This document shows, piece after piece, positions 17,702 to 25,237 of a DNA stretch of 64,000 nt (its first letter is position 1; every line of letters begins with the position of its first letter). The position numbers were made by a program, and so were the translations under genes. This DNA is from an uncultured Eubacterium sp. Lineage in GTDB: Bacteria; Bacillota; Clostridia; Lachnospirales; Lachnospiraceae. The notes under the pieces were generated by a model, which had not been told where the DNA came from, searched no databases, and worked only from the letters and a program-made list of their open reading frames with translations. Where the stretch lies: NCBI GenBank assembly GCA_948579355.1, contig CAPAOV010000006.1, positions 62,001 through 126,000 on the forward strand. The letters run 5' to 3'.

Positions 17702-18312
17702 AAGTAGAGCAGAATATACCGGTGTCAAAGAAAGCAATTACATTCAAAGACATTGCTACGCTTTACTGTACGAACAAAAGTATTGTGCAAAAACTAGAAA
17801 AAGAAACTTTTTACACGCTGCCCAACGATACGCCTCAGAAGACGATGTTTACCATTGCCAAAGTGTATGAGGGCATTCATAAATTCTATCCGGATTTGCA
17901 AATTGAAAATCTGGGAGAATGTGATTTTGTCATCGACTATGAGCATCCGGATAAAAAAGAAAAAAGTAAGGCGATGGAATATGTAAAGACCGTTTTAGTC
18001 TCGCTCGTTATTTTTTTCGGCGCGGCTTTTACGATTATAACATTTAATGAGGATGTCAGCGTAGGTGATGTATTCGACAAGATGTATAAGCTTGTTATGG
18101 GAGTGGATAAGTCGGGTGGCTCTATCATAGAAATCTGTTATGCCATCGGACTGCCAGTCGGTATTTTAATCTTTTATAATCATTTCCGCCGCCGCAAGAT
18201 TAAAGACGACCCGACGCCGATACAGGTGGAGATGCATACTTATGAGGAGCAGGTAAACAAGGCGTTGATTGCCAGAGCTTCAAGGGAGGGACACACGATT
18301 GATAGCAATTAA
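17680..18312 (+). CDS. spoVAA: stage V sporulation protein AA
   Basis: A 210-aa protein. The N-terminal soluble domain starts MQEILYVKVEQNIPV, and two membrane helices follow (about 107-127 and 148-170). SpoVA proteins form the inner-membrane channel that moves Ca-dipicolinic acid into the forespore and out at germination. ATG 17680 has AAGGAG 8 nt upstream; the longer open frame back to 17512 is not homologous. It overlaps the preceding 51-aa ORF and the following spoVAB, fitting one operon. Confidence 0.88.
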   Translation: MQEILYVKVEQNIPVSKKAITFKDIATLYCTNKSIVQKLEKETFYTLPNDTPQKTMFTIAKVYEGIHKFYPDLQIENLGECDFVIDYEHPDKKEKSKAMEYVKTVLVSLVIFFGAAFTIITFNEDVSVGDVFDKMYKLVMGVDKSGGSIIEICYAIGLPVGILIFYNHFRRRKIKDDPTPIQVEMHTYEEQVNKALIARASREGHTIDSN

Positions 18313-18715
18313 ATGGTGCCTGTTAGCTGTTCTCGGACTGTGCAGCGGGTTTGCCGTGGCGGCCGGAGTATTTGCTTTTATTACCATGCTGGGAATCGTT
18401 CCCCGCATGGCTGCAAGGACAAAAACACAAAGGCACATAATCTGTTATGAGAGAATGATAATTTTAGGAGGAACGCTCGGAAATATCTGGCTGCTGTTCC
18501 AAATACCGCTGCCGGGCACAGGGATTTTGCTTGCACTTTTTGGTTTGGGAGCGGGGATTTATGTCGGCTGTCTGGCTATGGCCCTTGCAGAGATGCTGCG
18601 GCTGCTGCCAATCTTTGTCAATCGCTTTCAATTAAAAGAGGGTTTTCCTATTTTGGTAGTGGCGTTGATGACCGGCAAGTTCCTCGGTACGGTTTTTCAA
18701 TTTTTCTGGAAGTAG
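18299..18715 (+). CDS. spoVAB: stage V sporulation protein AB
   Basis: A 138-aa, almost wholly hydrophobic protein with about four membrane helices. The GLCSGFAVAAGVFAFITMLG stretch and LPIFVNRFQLKEG fit SpoVAB. The start is taken as TTG 18299, 9 nt after GGGAGG (18284-18289), overlapping the end of spoVAA by 14 nt. The alternative TTG 18269 has no suitable ribosome-binding site. It is part of the spoVA channel operon. Confidence 0.85.
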   Translation: MIAIKWCLLAVLGLCSGFAVAAGVFAFITMLGIVPRMAARTKTQRHIICYERMIILGGTLGNIWLLFQIPLPGTGILLALFGLGAGIYVGCLAMALAEMLRLLPIFVNRFQLKEGFPILVVALMTGKFLGTVFQFFWK

Positions 18716-18737
18716 CGTGATAGAAAGGAGTAAAGGA

Positions 18738-19232
18738 ATGTCGAAGGAAAAAGTAAATATCAAAGAGGTAATCCGTGAGCGGGAACCTCAAAAAAAGGAT
18801 AAGAAATACAACGAATATGTAAAAGAAAATACGCCGAAGAAGAGTTGGTTTATTAACCTGTGTAAGGCCTATTTGATTGGCGGACTTATATGTGTATTAG
18901 GGCAATGTCTGACAAATCTGTATATGAATATCGGATTAGTCAAAGATACGGCTACGCTCTACACTACCTTATCGCTCATTTTTCTGAGCATTCTCTTTAC
19001 CGGGCTGAATCAGTATCAGAAGCTGGCTAATTTTGCCGGGGCGGGAACGATTGTTCCGATTACCGGTTTTGCCAATTCCGTCGCTGCACCGGCCATTGAG
19101 TTCAAAGAAGAGGGCTGGGTGTTCGGCGTCGGCTGTAAAATTTTTACGATAGCCGGGCCGGTCATTTTATATGGTGTATTCTGCAGTTGGATATTGGGGG
19201 TAATATACTGGGTCGGAAAGTTGTTTGGCTAA
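18738..19232 (+). CDS. spoVAC: stage V sporulation protein AC
   Basis: A 164-aa membrane protein with a charged N-terminal 45 residues and then four membrane helices. SpoVAC is thought to act as the mechanosensitive part of the dipicolinic-acid channel. Conserved family stretches FAGAGTIVPITGFANSVAAPA and KIFTIAGPVILYG are present. ATG 18738 has AGGAG 7 nt upstream. In many Clostridia and Bacilli spoVAD follows directly; here a terminator and a ZIP transporter gene intervene. Confidence 0.93.
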   Translation: MSKEKVNIKEVIREREPQKKDKKYNEYVKENTPKKSWFINLCKAYLIGGLICVLGQCLTNLYMNIGLVKDTATLYTTLSLIFLSILFTGLNQYQKLANFAGAGTIVPITGFANSVAAPAIEFKEEGWVFGVGCKIFTIAGPVILYGVFCSWILGVIYWVGKLFG

Positions 19233-19262
19233 CCACCGTCAGGCTGACTGGCTGCAAATGTA

Positions 19263-19293
19263 AAAGTGTTGCGCTTTCTGGCAGCACTTTTTT
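19263..19293 (+). terminator. intrinsic terminator after spoVAC
   Basis: AAAGTGTTGC (19263-19272) pairs with GCAGCACTTT (19281-19290) with one G-U wobble, running into TTTTTTC. It would end the spoIIAA-to-spoVAC transcript before the ZIP gene. Confidence 0.7.
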
Positions 19294-19417
19294 CTTATCT
19301 TAGCGGTTTTCAGTCGCCGCTTTTTTATAGGAAAGTTTAATTTCACATTGACACACAAGTGCATATATCAGTAGTAGAAGGAAAAAAAGGATTATGTTGT
19401 CCAAAAGGAGGAGTAGA

Positions 19418-20194
19418 ATGATGATTTGGAGCGGACTTAGCATTCCTTTCTTTGGAACAGCATTAGGAGCTGCTATGGTGTTTTTAATGAGAGGAAGTAT
19501 GAATGCAAGATTGGAGAAGTTGCTGCTTGGTTTTGCTTCCGGTGTGATGATTGCCGCTTCTGTCTGGTCTCTTTTAATTCCCTCTATTGATATGGCGGCA
19601 GAGCAGGGTACGGTTCCGTGGATTCCGGCGGCAGCGGGTTTCATTTTGGGGATACTTTTCCTGCTCCTGTTAGATAGTTTAATTCCCCATCTGCATATGG
19701 ACAGCGACCGACCGGAGGGGGTAAGAACAAGATTGGGGAGATGTACGATGCTTGTTCTGTCAGTTACGCTGCACAATATTCCCGAGGGGATGGCTGTCGG
19801 CGTAACGTTTGCGGGAGCGCTGATGGGGAATACGGGGATTACGATAGCGGGAGCTTTTGCGTTGGCGATTGGTATTGCGATTCAAAATTTTCCGGAGGGA
19901 GCGATTATTTCCATGCCGCTTTGCAGCGAGGGAATTTCAAAGCAGAAAGCGTTTTGTTATGGCGTTCTTTCCGGTCTGGTCGAGCCGGTCGGCGCCTTGC
20001 TGACGATTTATCTGACCGGATTTATCGTGCCGGTTCTTCCCTATTTTCTGTCTTTTGCCGCCGGAGCCATGATATATGTAGTCGTAGAGGAATTGATACC
20101 GGAATCACAGGCGGGAGAGCATACGAATATTGGAACTGTCGGCGTGGCAATCGGGTTTGTGCTGATGATGATTTTGGACGTCGCCTTAGGATAA
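19418..20194 (+). CDS. ZIP family metal transporter
   Basis: A 258-aa protein with about eight membrane helices. The HNIPEG motif in helix IV, the paired NFPEG motif in helix V, and a short His/Asp segment between helices III and IV (PHLHMDSD) are the ZIP signature and form the binuclear metal site. Closest to the ZupT/GufA type, which imports Zn2+ and other divalent metals. AAGGAGGAG precedes the tandem ATGs at 19418 and 19421. It is placed between spoVAC and spoVAD, flanked by a terminator and a sporulation-type promoter, and so is transcriptionally isolated. Confidence 0.9.
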   Translation: MMIWSGLSIPFFGTALGAAMVFLMRGSMNARLEKLLLGFASGVMIAASVWSLLIPSIDMAAEQGTVPWIPAAAGFILGILFLLLLDSLIPHLHMDSDRPEGVRTRLGRCTMLVLSVTLHNIPEGMAVGVTFAGALMGNTGITIAGAFALAIGIAIQNFPEGAIISMPLCSEGISKQKAFCYGVLSGLVEPVGALLTIYLTGFIVPVLPYFLSFAAGAMIYVVVEELIPESQAGEHTNIGTVGVAIGFVLMMILDVALG

Positions 20195-20211
20195 AATTTT
20201 GTAAAACTAAA

Positions 20212-20241
20212 GAATAATATGAAGAATGTTTATCCATACTA
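20212..20241 (+). promoter_or_regulatory. sigma-G/sigma-F-type forespore promoter of spoVAD-spoVAE
   Basis: GAATA (20212-20216), 18 nt, then CATACTA (20235-20241). This fits the B. subtilis sigma-G consensus GHATR-N18-CATNHTA at every position. It is 35 nt before the spoVAD start, the expected place, and would give spoVAD-spoVAE forespore expression independent of the upstream operon. Confidence 0.65.
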
Positions 20242-20276
20242 CTTTCAAGTCTTTAAAGAATGGAGAGTAGGTCACT

Positions 20277-21338
20277 ATGAACGAGAAGAAAATGGTGGGT
20301 AGACGGAGTGTGCTGTTTTCCCGTCCTCCGGTAATTATCGGAGCCGGCAGTGTGGCAGGCGAGAAAGAGGGGAACGGCGCCTTTGGCAGTTGTTTTGATT
20401 ATGTGGAGACGGACCCTCTTTTTGGTGGTGAGACATGGGAAGAGGCAGAGAGCAAAATGCAGCAGATGGCAACGCAGATTGCTCTGAGAAAGGCGGGACT
20501 GGAGCCGAAAGAGGTGCGTTATCTGGTGGCGGGAGATTTGCTTGGACAGTTGATTGCCACCTCCTTCGGTATAATGAATTTTAACATTCCGATGTTCGGC
20601 GTCTACGGCGCTTGTTCCACGATGGGCGAGTCTCTGGCAATCGCTTCCATGCTGGTGGACGGGGAATTTGCCGACTATGTGGTGGCGCTTACATCCAGTC
20701 ACTTTGCCAGTGCAGAAAAGCAGTTTCGTTATCCGCTGGCATACGGCAGCCAGCGTCCTTACTCGTCTACGTGGACGGTTACGGGAAGCGGCGCGGTTGT
20801 ACTGGCGTCTTCAAAAGCCCGCTGGAAACGGAAAGAGACGGGATATGTCGAGGTCTATGGCGTGACGACGGGAACGATTACGGACTATGGAATCAAGGAC
20901 AGCATGAATATGGGCGCCTGTATGGCTCCCGCTGCCTGCGACGTCATTCTGCATAATTTCAAGGACATGGGCATTGGACCGGACTATTATGACCGGATTA
21001 TAACGGGAGATTTAGGTACGATTGGACAGCGCATTCTGATTGATATGCTGCGTGGATACGGATATGATATTGAGAAGCAGCATTTTGACTGCGGAACGGA
21101 AATTTATTACAACAAAGAGCAGGGAACCAATGCGGGAGGCAGCGGCTGTGGGTGCAGCGCAATAACGCTGTGCGGATATATTTTGGAGAAAATGCGAAAG
21201 CATATATGGAAGCGCGTTCTTTTTGTACCGACGGGGGCTCTTCTTTCTACGGTCAGTTTTAATGAGGGAAATTCCATTCCGGGTATCGCGCATGCGGTTA
21301 TGCTGGAAGCGATTGCCGGCTCGGGAAAGGAGGTGTAG
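20277..21338 (+). CDS. spoVAD: stage V sporulation protein AD
   Basis: A 353-aa thiolase-fold protein of usual length. SpoVAD binds dipicolinic acid directly for the SpoVA channel. Seen: the conserved FGVYGACSTMGESL block with the Cys-Ser pair, the ALTSSHFASAEKQFRYP block, and TGDLGTIGQ. GGAGAGTAGG precedes ATG 20277. It is followed 3 nt later by spoVAE, giving a two-gene unit downstream of the forespore promoter. Confidence 0.96.
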   Translation: MNEKKMVGRRSVLFSRPPVIIGAGSVAGEKEGNGAFGSCFDYVETDPLFGGETWEEAESKMQQMATQIALRKAGLEPKEVRYLVAGDLLGQLIATSFGIMNFNIPMFGVYGACSTMGESLAIASMLVDGEFADYVVALTSSHFASAEKQFRYPLAYGSQRPYSSTWTVTGSGAVVLASSKARWKRKETGYVEVYGVTTGTITDYGIKDSMNMGACMAPAACDVILHNFKDMGIGPDYYDRIITGDLGTIGQRILIDMLRGYGYDIEKQHFDCGTEIYYNKEQGTNAGGSGCGCSAITLCGYILEKMRKHIWKRVLFVPTGALLSTVSFNEGNSIPGIAHAVMLEAIAGSGKEV

Positions 21339-21341
21339 GGC

Positions 21342-21695
21342 ATGGATTATTTGATTGCTTTTCTTATCGGCGGAGCTATATGTGCGGTTGTTCAGATTGT
21401 CATGGATAATACGAAACTTCTTCCGGGGCGCATTATGGTAGGACTTGTCTGTATAGGTGCGGTTATCAGTTTCTTCGGCTGGTACGAGCCGTTTGTAAAC
21501 TGGGCAAAATCGGGAGCTTCGGTTCCCCTCATTGGATTTGGACACCTGCTGTTTAAAGGGGTAAAGGAAGCGGTAGATAAACAGGGGTTTATCGGTACGT
21601 TCTACGGCGGACTGGAAAGCGCTGCGGTCGGAATATCGGGAGCTTTGATTATGGGGTATCTGGCGAGTTTATGCTTTAAATCAAAGATGAAGTAG
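21342..21695 (+). CDS. spoVAE: stage V sporulation protein AE
   Basis: A 117-aa membrane protein with about three helices: an N-terminal YLIAFLIGGAICAVVQIV helix, a second helix with GRIMVGLVCIGAV, and the conserved GASVPLIGFGHLLFKGV block. It is a component of the SpoVA dipicolinic-acid channel. GGAGG in the last codons of spoVAD lies about 9 nt before ATG 21342, suggesting coupling. No spoVAF or conventional terminator follows; a giant palindrome begins 40 nt downstream. Confidence 0.93.
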   Translation: MDYLIAFLIGGAICAVVQIVMDNTKLLPGRIMVGLVCIGAVISFFGWYEPFVNWAKSGASVPLIGFGHLLFKGVKEAVDKQGFIGTFYGGLESAAVGISGALIMGYLASLCFKSKMK

Positions 21696-21734
21696 GGATT
21701 TGGGGGCAGTTGCGTAGTCATTTGCTATTTTCAG

Positions 21735-22195
21735 GGCGGCGGTATCCTGCCGGAGCGCATCCGGTATACGCTCCCGACGAAAAATACATGGTTTCTTTTG
21801 TTTACCTAATTCTTTTGCCGCTCCTCGCAAAACTCGCTGTCTGCTGTCGTTTTTCCTGACTTTTGCAAAGTTGTTGTTCGTTGGGTTTTATGCACCACCG
21901 TTTGTTACTGGTGACTGCGGGCGGCGCCTTCGGCGCCGCTTCGGGAAAGAAAGAGGCTGCAAATAAATGTATTTCTTTTTAGCCTCTTTCTTTCCACGAA
22001 CAGATGCTTTGCATCTGCCCGCAGCAGGGAAGTAATTGATTTGGTGGTGCATTAACTTTAGTGCAAATACACTGTAAAAGTCAGGGAAAATCGACGGCAG
22101 ACAGCTCAGACAATGCTCGCGCGGCAATCGGTAAACAAAAAAAACCATAATTTTTCGGGGAGCGATACAAGGATGCGCTTCGGCAGGATACCCGC
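21735..22195. repeat. roughly 460-bp imperfect palindrome with forked tip (MITE-like or structured RNA)
   Basis: This gene-free stretch is one long inverted repeat. The left arm (about 21735-21899) aligns with the reverse complement of the right arm (about 22042-22195) almost throughout. Shared blocks in order are GGTATCCTGCCG, AGCGCATCC, CGCTCCC, CGAAAAAT, ATGGTTT, TTTTGTTTACC, GCTGTCTGC, CCTGACTTTT and ATGCACCACC. The arms then close through TGCGGGC/GCCCGCA onto a tip holding three more hairpins: GGCGCCTTCGGCGCC (21922-21936), a 14-bp stem GAAAGAAAGAGGCT/AGCCTCTTTCTTTC (about 21946-21994), and CAGATGCTTTGCATCTG (22001-22017). No plausible ORF lies inside. It could be a non-autonomous mobile element or a large structured RNA. 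Confidence 0.8.
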
Positions 22196-22384
22196 CTTGT
22201 TGCAGTGAAATATGAAGTGTGGAAAAGTCCTATGCAGAAATGCAGTGGGATTTTTTTATGCAGCTTTTTGAAGTAAGAAAGCGTGGAAACACGGAAATAT
22301 CGGCGTAGAATGGGGGAATTTAGCAGAAAAACGGAAAAATTAACTATATTTTCTTCAAAATCTGCCCTGAAACATAAAATTTCC

Positions 22385-22413
22385 TTGAAACACGTGTAAA
22401 AAAGTAGTAAAAT
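22385..22413 (+). promoter_or_regulatory. sigma-A-type promoter of the DUF6273/LRR surface protein
   Basis: TTGAAA (22385-22390), 17 nt, TAAAAT (22408-22413). Transcription would start near 22420, with about 127 nt of leader before the ATG at 22547. A weaker second candidate lies near 22493-22520 (TTGTCA, 16 nt, GATAAA). Confidence 0.55.
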
Positions 22414-22429
22414 ATTCCGTGAAATTTGA

Positions 22430-22455
22430 GTGTCAAAAAGTACACTTTTTGACAC
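22430..22455. promoter_or_regulatory. 26-bp palindrome just downstream of the promoter (operator or 5' mRNA hairpin)
   Basis: GTGTCAAAAAGT (22430-22441) and ACTTTTTGACAC (22444-22455) are perfect 12-bp inverted arms around two bases. It lies at about +10 to +35 of the predicted transcript. It has no following T-tract, so it is not a terminator; a repressor operator or a protective 5' hairpin fits better. Confidence 0.55.
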
Positions 22456-22546
22456 CAGTATTAATCATGTGAAATAAATAAGCACAGTACATATTGTCAA
22501 TTGCAGAAAAGTTTAGATAAAAAATATCCAGAGGAGGAAAAACAAT

Positions 22547-25003
22547 ATGAAAAAAACGAGTAAATATTCACTGGCGCTGCTTCTGATTGGCGCCCTGCTG
22601 GCAGGACTTCTGCCTGTGGGAACAGGAACGAAGAGTCAGGCTGCGGAGCAGCCAAAACTTAAGAATCCGCACATAATAAAGACCGTTGAGGAAGTGGCGC
22701 CGGAAGAAAAAAGCAAGAAAATGCCGAAAAATCCCACTACGGAAAACGGTATTACCACTTGGGACTGTATCTGGTTCGGAAATTACTGGCAGGAAGATAC
22801 GAATGGGGATGGAAAGGCAGACAAAAACGATAAGAAAACTCCCATCAAATGGCGTGTGCTGTCGGTAGAGGGAGATGATGTATTTCTGGTAGCAGATAAA
22901 AATCTGGACTGCCAGAGGTATAATGATACGGGTACGGATGTTACATGGGAGACTTGTACAATGCGAAGCTGGCTGAATGGTTATGGAGAGGAAAGTAACA
23001 AAGATGGGAAAGATTATAGCGGCAATAACTTTCTCGACAATGCCTTTTCGGCGGAAGAGCAGTCGGAAATTAAGACTACAAATGTTGTGAATAATGATAA
23101 TCCCGAGTATGGTACGGAAGGTGGCAGCGATACAACAGACAAAGTATATTTGCTGTCTTTGAATGAGGTAACAAATCCGACATATGGGTTTGTTTCTGAT
23201 TACGACGATAACAGTGTAACAAGAGTAGCAGTAAACACTGCCTATACAGCAGGAGGGGGAGAGACTGGGAATGAATATATGGATGCTGCCGGAGATGCGG
23301 AATATTGGTGGCTGCGGTCGTCGGGCTACAATAGTGCTTTCGCTTCCGACGTGAATGGCGATGGAGGCGTCTTTGCGAGTGGCAGCTACGTTAGCGACGA
23401 CGACAATTGTGATGCTGTCCGTCCGGCTCTGCATTTAAATCTGAAAGCGTCGTCAGACGCTATATCTGCTTCGGACTGGTCATATGCCGGTACTGTTCCC
23501 TCGGATGACGTGGCTGAATGGGATTGTATCTGGTTCGGGAACTACTGGCAGGAGGATACGAATGGGGATGGTAAAGCTGACAAAAACGATGAGAAAACCC
23601 CCATTAAGTGGCGGGTGCTGTCGGTAGATGGCGATGATGTGTTTTTGATGGCAGATAAAAATCTGGACTGCCAGAGGTATAATGATACGGATACGGATGT
23701 TACATGGGAGACATGTACGATGCGAAGCTGGCTGAACGGCTATGGGGCGGAAAGCAACAAGGATGGAAAAGGCTACAGTGGCAATAACTTTCTTAACAAT
23801 GCCTTTTCGGCGGAAGAGCAGTCGGCAATCAGGATAACAAACGTTGTGAATAATGATAATCCCAGATATGGAACAGAGGGTGGCAATGATACGGCGGACA
23901 AAGTATACCTGCTGTCGCTGGAGGAGGTGACGAATCCGGTATATGGGTTTGCCTCCCCTAACGCTATCAGTGCAACAAGGGTGGCAGTAAATACCGCCTA
24001 TACAAAGGGAGGGGGAGAGATAGAGAGTGGCGGGATGAGTAGTGCCGGAAGTGCGGACTATTGGTCTCTGCGGTCGTCGGGCTACGATAGTGGTAACGCT
24101 TCCGGCGTGTATTACAGTGGATGCGTCGATGCGAATGGCTATTACGTCGACTACTATCATGATGCTGTCCGTCCGGCTTTGCATTTAAATCTGAAAGCGT
24201 CGTCAGACGCTGTATCTGCCTCAAGCTGGTCATATGCCGGTAGTGTAATCTCGAATGAGGAAGAGAGTGAGACGGCGACTCCAACGCCGGATGTGACAGC
24301 AACTCCGACACCGGATGGCACAACAACTTCGACGCCGGATGTAACAGCGACCCCAACTCCAGATGTCACAACCAGTCCAACATCAGATACAACGGCCACC
24401 CCAAGCCCAGACATTACAACCAGTCCAACCCCAACAGAACCATCGAGCAATACAACGCAGACTGCCAAACCAACAGATGAGTCCAATAAGCAGAATAGCT
24501 TGTCGAAAGGAACGGTACTGAAAGATAAGAAAAATGAAGTATCCTATCGTGTGCTTGCACAGGACAGGGTGGAATTTTACAAAGCAGACAACAAAGCAAC
24601 ATCAAAAATCACTATTCCGTCTGCCGTGTCAATGGATGGAGTGAAATTTAAGGTAACAGATATCTCGGATAACGCTTTTAACGGATGTAAAAAATTAAAA
24701 TCCGTAACTATAGGCAAGTCCGTTACTACAATCGGTAAGAAAGCATTCTCTCAGTGTACATCATTAAAGAAGATAACTCTTCCGGCCGGTGTAACGAAGA
24801 TTGGTAAGAAAGCATTTTACGGGTGCAAAAAATTAAAGTTGATAACAATTAAAAGCAAAAAGCTGAACAGTAAATCGGTGGGAGCACAGGCGTTTAAAGG
24901 ACTTCACAAGAAAGTCGTGATTAAAGTGCCTAGGAAACAAAAGAAAGCATATACAAAGTGGCTGCGGAAAAAGGGAATAAAGAAAAAGATGAAAATCAAA
25001 TAA
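22547..25003 (+). CDS. secreted surface protein: two DUF6273-like domains plus LRR_5 repeats; candidate DGR target
   Basis: An 818-aa protein. Order: signal peptide (about 1-32); DUF6273-like domain 1 (about 73-320); domain 2 (about 324-565); a Thr/Pro/Asp linker (about 572-650) built from repeated TPTPDVT-type units; BspA-type LRR_5 repeats (about 700-790, with FNGCKKLKSVTIG and FSQCTSLKKITLP); and a very basic tail, perhaps binding the cell wall. GAGGAGG lies about 8 nt before ATG 22547. The two domains are recent duplicates. Each ends in a WxLRSSGY...DAVRPALHL segment whose differences are concentrated in the first two bases of NNY codons, the pattern left by DGR mutagenesis. DUF6273 is assigned from memory of its Trp/Leu/Arg/Ser block. 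An adhesin or ligand-binding role is inferred. Confidence 0.8.
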   Translation: MKKTSKYSLALLLIGALLAGLLPVGTGTKSQAAEQPKLKNPHIIKTVEEVAPEEKSKKMPKNPTTENGITTWDCIWFGNYWQEDTNGDGKADKNDKKTPIKWRVLSVEGDDVFLVADKNLDCQRYNDTGTDVTWETCTMRSWLNGYGEESNKDGKDYSGNNFLDNAFSAEEQSEIKTTNVVNNDNPEYGTEGGSDTTDKVYLLSLNEVTNPTYGFVSDYDDNSVTRVAVNTAYTAGGGETGNEYMDAAGDAEYWWLRSSGYNSAFASDVNGDGGVFASGSYVSDDDNCDAVRPALHLNLKASSDAISASDWSYAGTVPSDDVAEWDCIWFGNYWQEDTNGDGKADKNDEKTPIKWRVLSVDGDDVFLMADKNLDCQRYNDTDTDVTWETCTMRSWLNGYGAESNKDGKGYSGNNFLNNAFSAEEQSAIRITNVVNNDNPRYGTEGGNDTADKVYLLSLEEVTNPVYGFASPNAISATRVAVNTAYTKGGGEIESGGMSSAGSADYWSLRSSGYDSGNASGVYYSGCVDANGYYVDYYHDAVRPALHLNLKASSDAVSASSWSYAGSVISNEEESETATPTPDVTATPTPDGTTTSTPDVTATPTPDVTTSPTSDTTATPSPDITTSPTPTEPSSNTTQTAKPTDESNKQNSLSKGTVLKDKKNEVSYRVLAQDRVEFYKADNKATSKITIPSAVSMDGVKFKVTDISDNAFNGCKKLKSVTIGKSVTTIGKKAFSQCTSLKKITLPAGVTKIGKKAFYGCKKLKLITIKSKKLNSKSVGAQAFKGLHKKVVIKVPRKQKKAYTKWLRKKGIKKKMKIK
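23312..23461 (+). other. candidate DGR variable region 1 with 3' hairpin
   Basis: Begins at the CTGCGGTCGTCGGGCTAC block shared with region 2 and ends with a shared block running GATGCTGTCCGTCCGGCT to GACGCT. Between them, ten codons differ from region 2 only in bases one and two while keeping a C or T at base three. The 3' block carries AGCGTC-GTCA-GACGCT (23446-23461), a 6-bp stem with 4-nt loop, placed like the hairpin found after the initiation-of-mutagenic-homology site in the phage BPP-1 DGR. Confidence 0.55.
24068..24211 (+). other. candidate DGR variable region 2 with 3' hairpin
   Basis: Same borders as region 1 but 6 nt (two codons) shorter in the variable part. The hairpin AGCGTC-GTCA-GACGCT recurs at 24196-24211. 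Constant codons between the variable ones (for example GTG, GGA, GTC, GCG, GGC) are identical in both copies. No copy of a template repeat was found elsewhere in the window. Confidence 0.55.
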
Positions 25004-25052
25004 AGGCTATATTCTCCGCAATATAACAGAAAGAGCTGTTGCCCTGTATCAG

Positions 25053-25109
25053 AATACACGGACTGTCTGTTGGTAAAGATATTCCCAAACAGGCAGTCCG
25101 TGTATTTTG
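25053..25109 (+). terminator. intrinsic terminator after the DUF6273/LRR gene
   Basis: AATACACGGACTG (25053-25065) pairs with CAGTCCGTGTATT (25094-25106), continued inward by CTGTT/AACAG pairing, then TTTTGCC. A strong stem with a short T-tract. Confidence 0.75.
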
Positions 25110-25237
25110 CCGCATAGTTTTGAGCCCTCACAGTTTTTAAGGTTTGGTATTGGCAGCCTAATCACCAGTAAAGATTCAGTGGATATTTTTCAGCGGCTAT
25201 GCTATGATAAATTTAGGGAATGTAAGGGGGGAGACTA

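Larger units (their letters stand above)
22764..24245 (+). repeat. tandem in-frame duplication of the DUF6273-like domain
   Basis: Unit 1 (about 22764-23491) and unit 2 (about 23519-24241) start with the same coding block (TGG GAY TGT ATC TGG TTC) and end with the same block (TGG TCA TAT GCC GGT). Over the first 170 or so codons most differences are third-base changes. Two segments break this pattern: a loop near 23187-23215 / 23944-23965, and the C-terminal segment annotated separately. Confidence 0.9.

Noticed and set aside
24276..24470. Repeated TPTPD-coding DNA as a CRISPR-like or regulatory repeat.
   Set aside because: It is in frame and encodes a Pro/Thr/Asp linker typical of secreted proteins; unit lengths vary and there are no spacers.
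22685..24605. Long minus-strand open frames opposite the DUF6273 gene (for example 22568-23434 and 23480-24184).
   Set aside because: They mirror each other because the coding strand is duplicated, lack ribosome-binding sites and show no protein-like motifs; they are shadows of the plus-strand gene.
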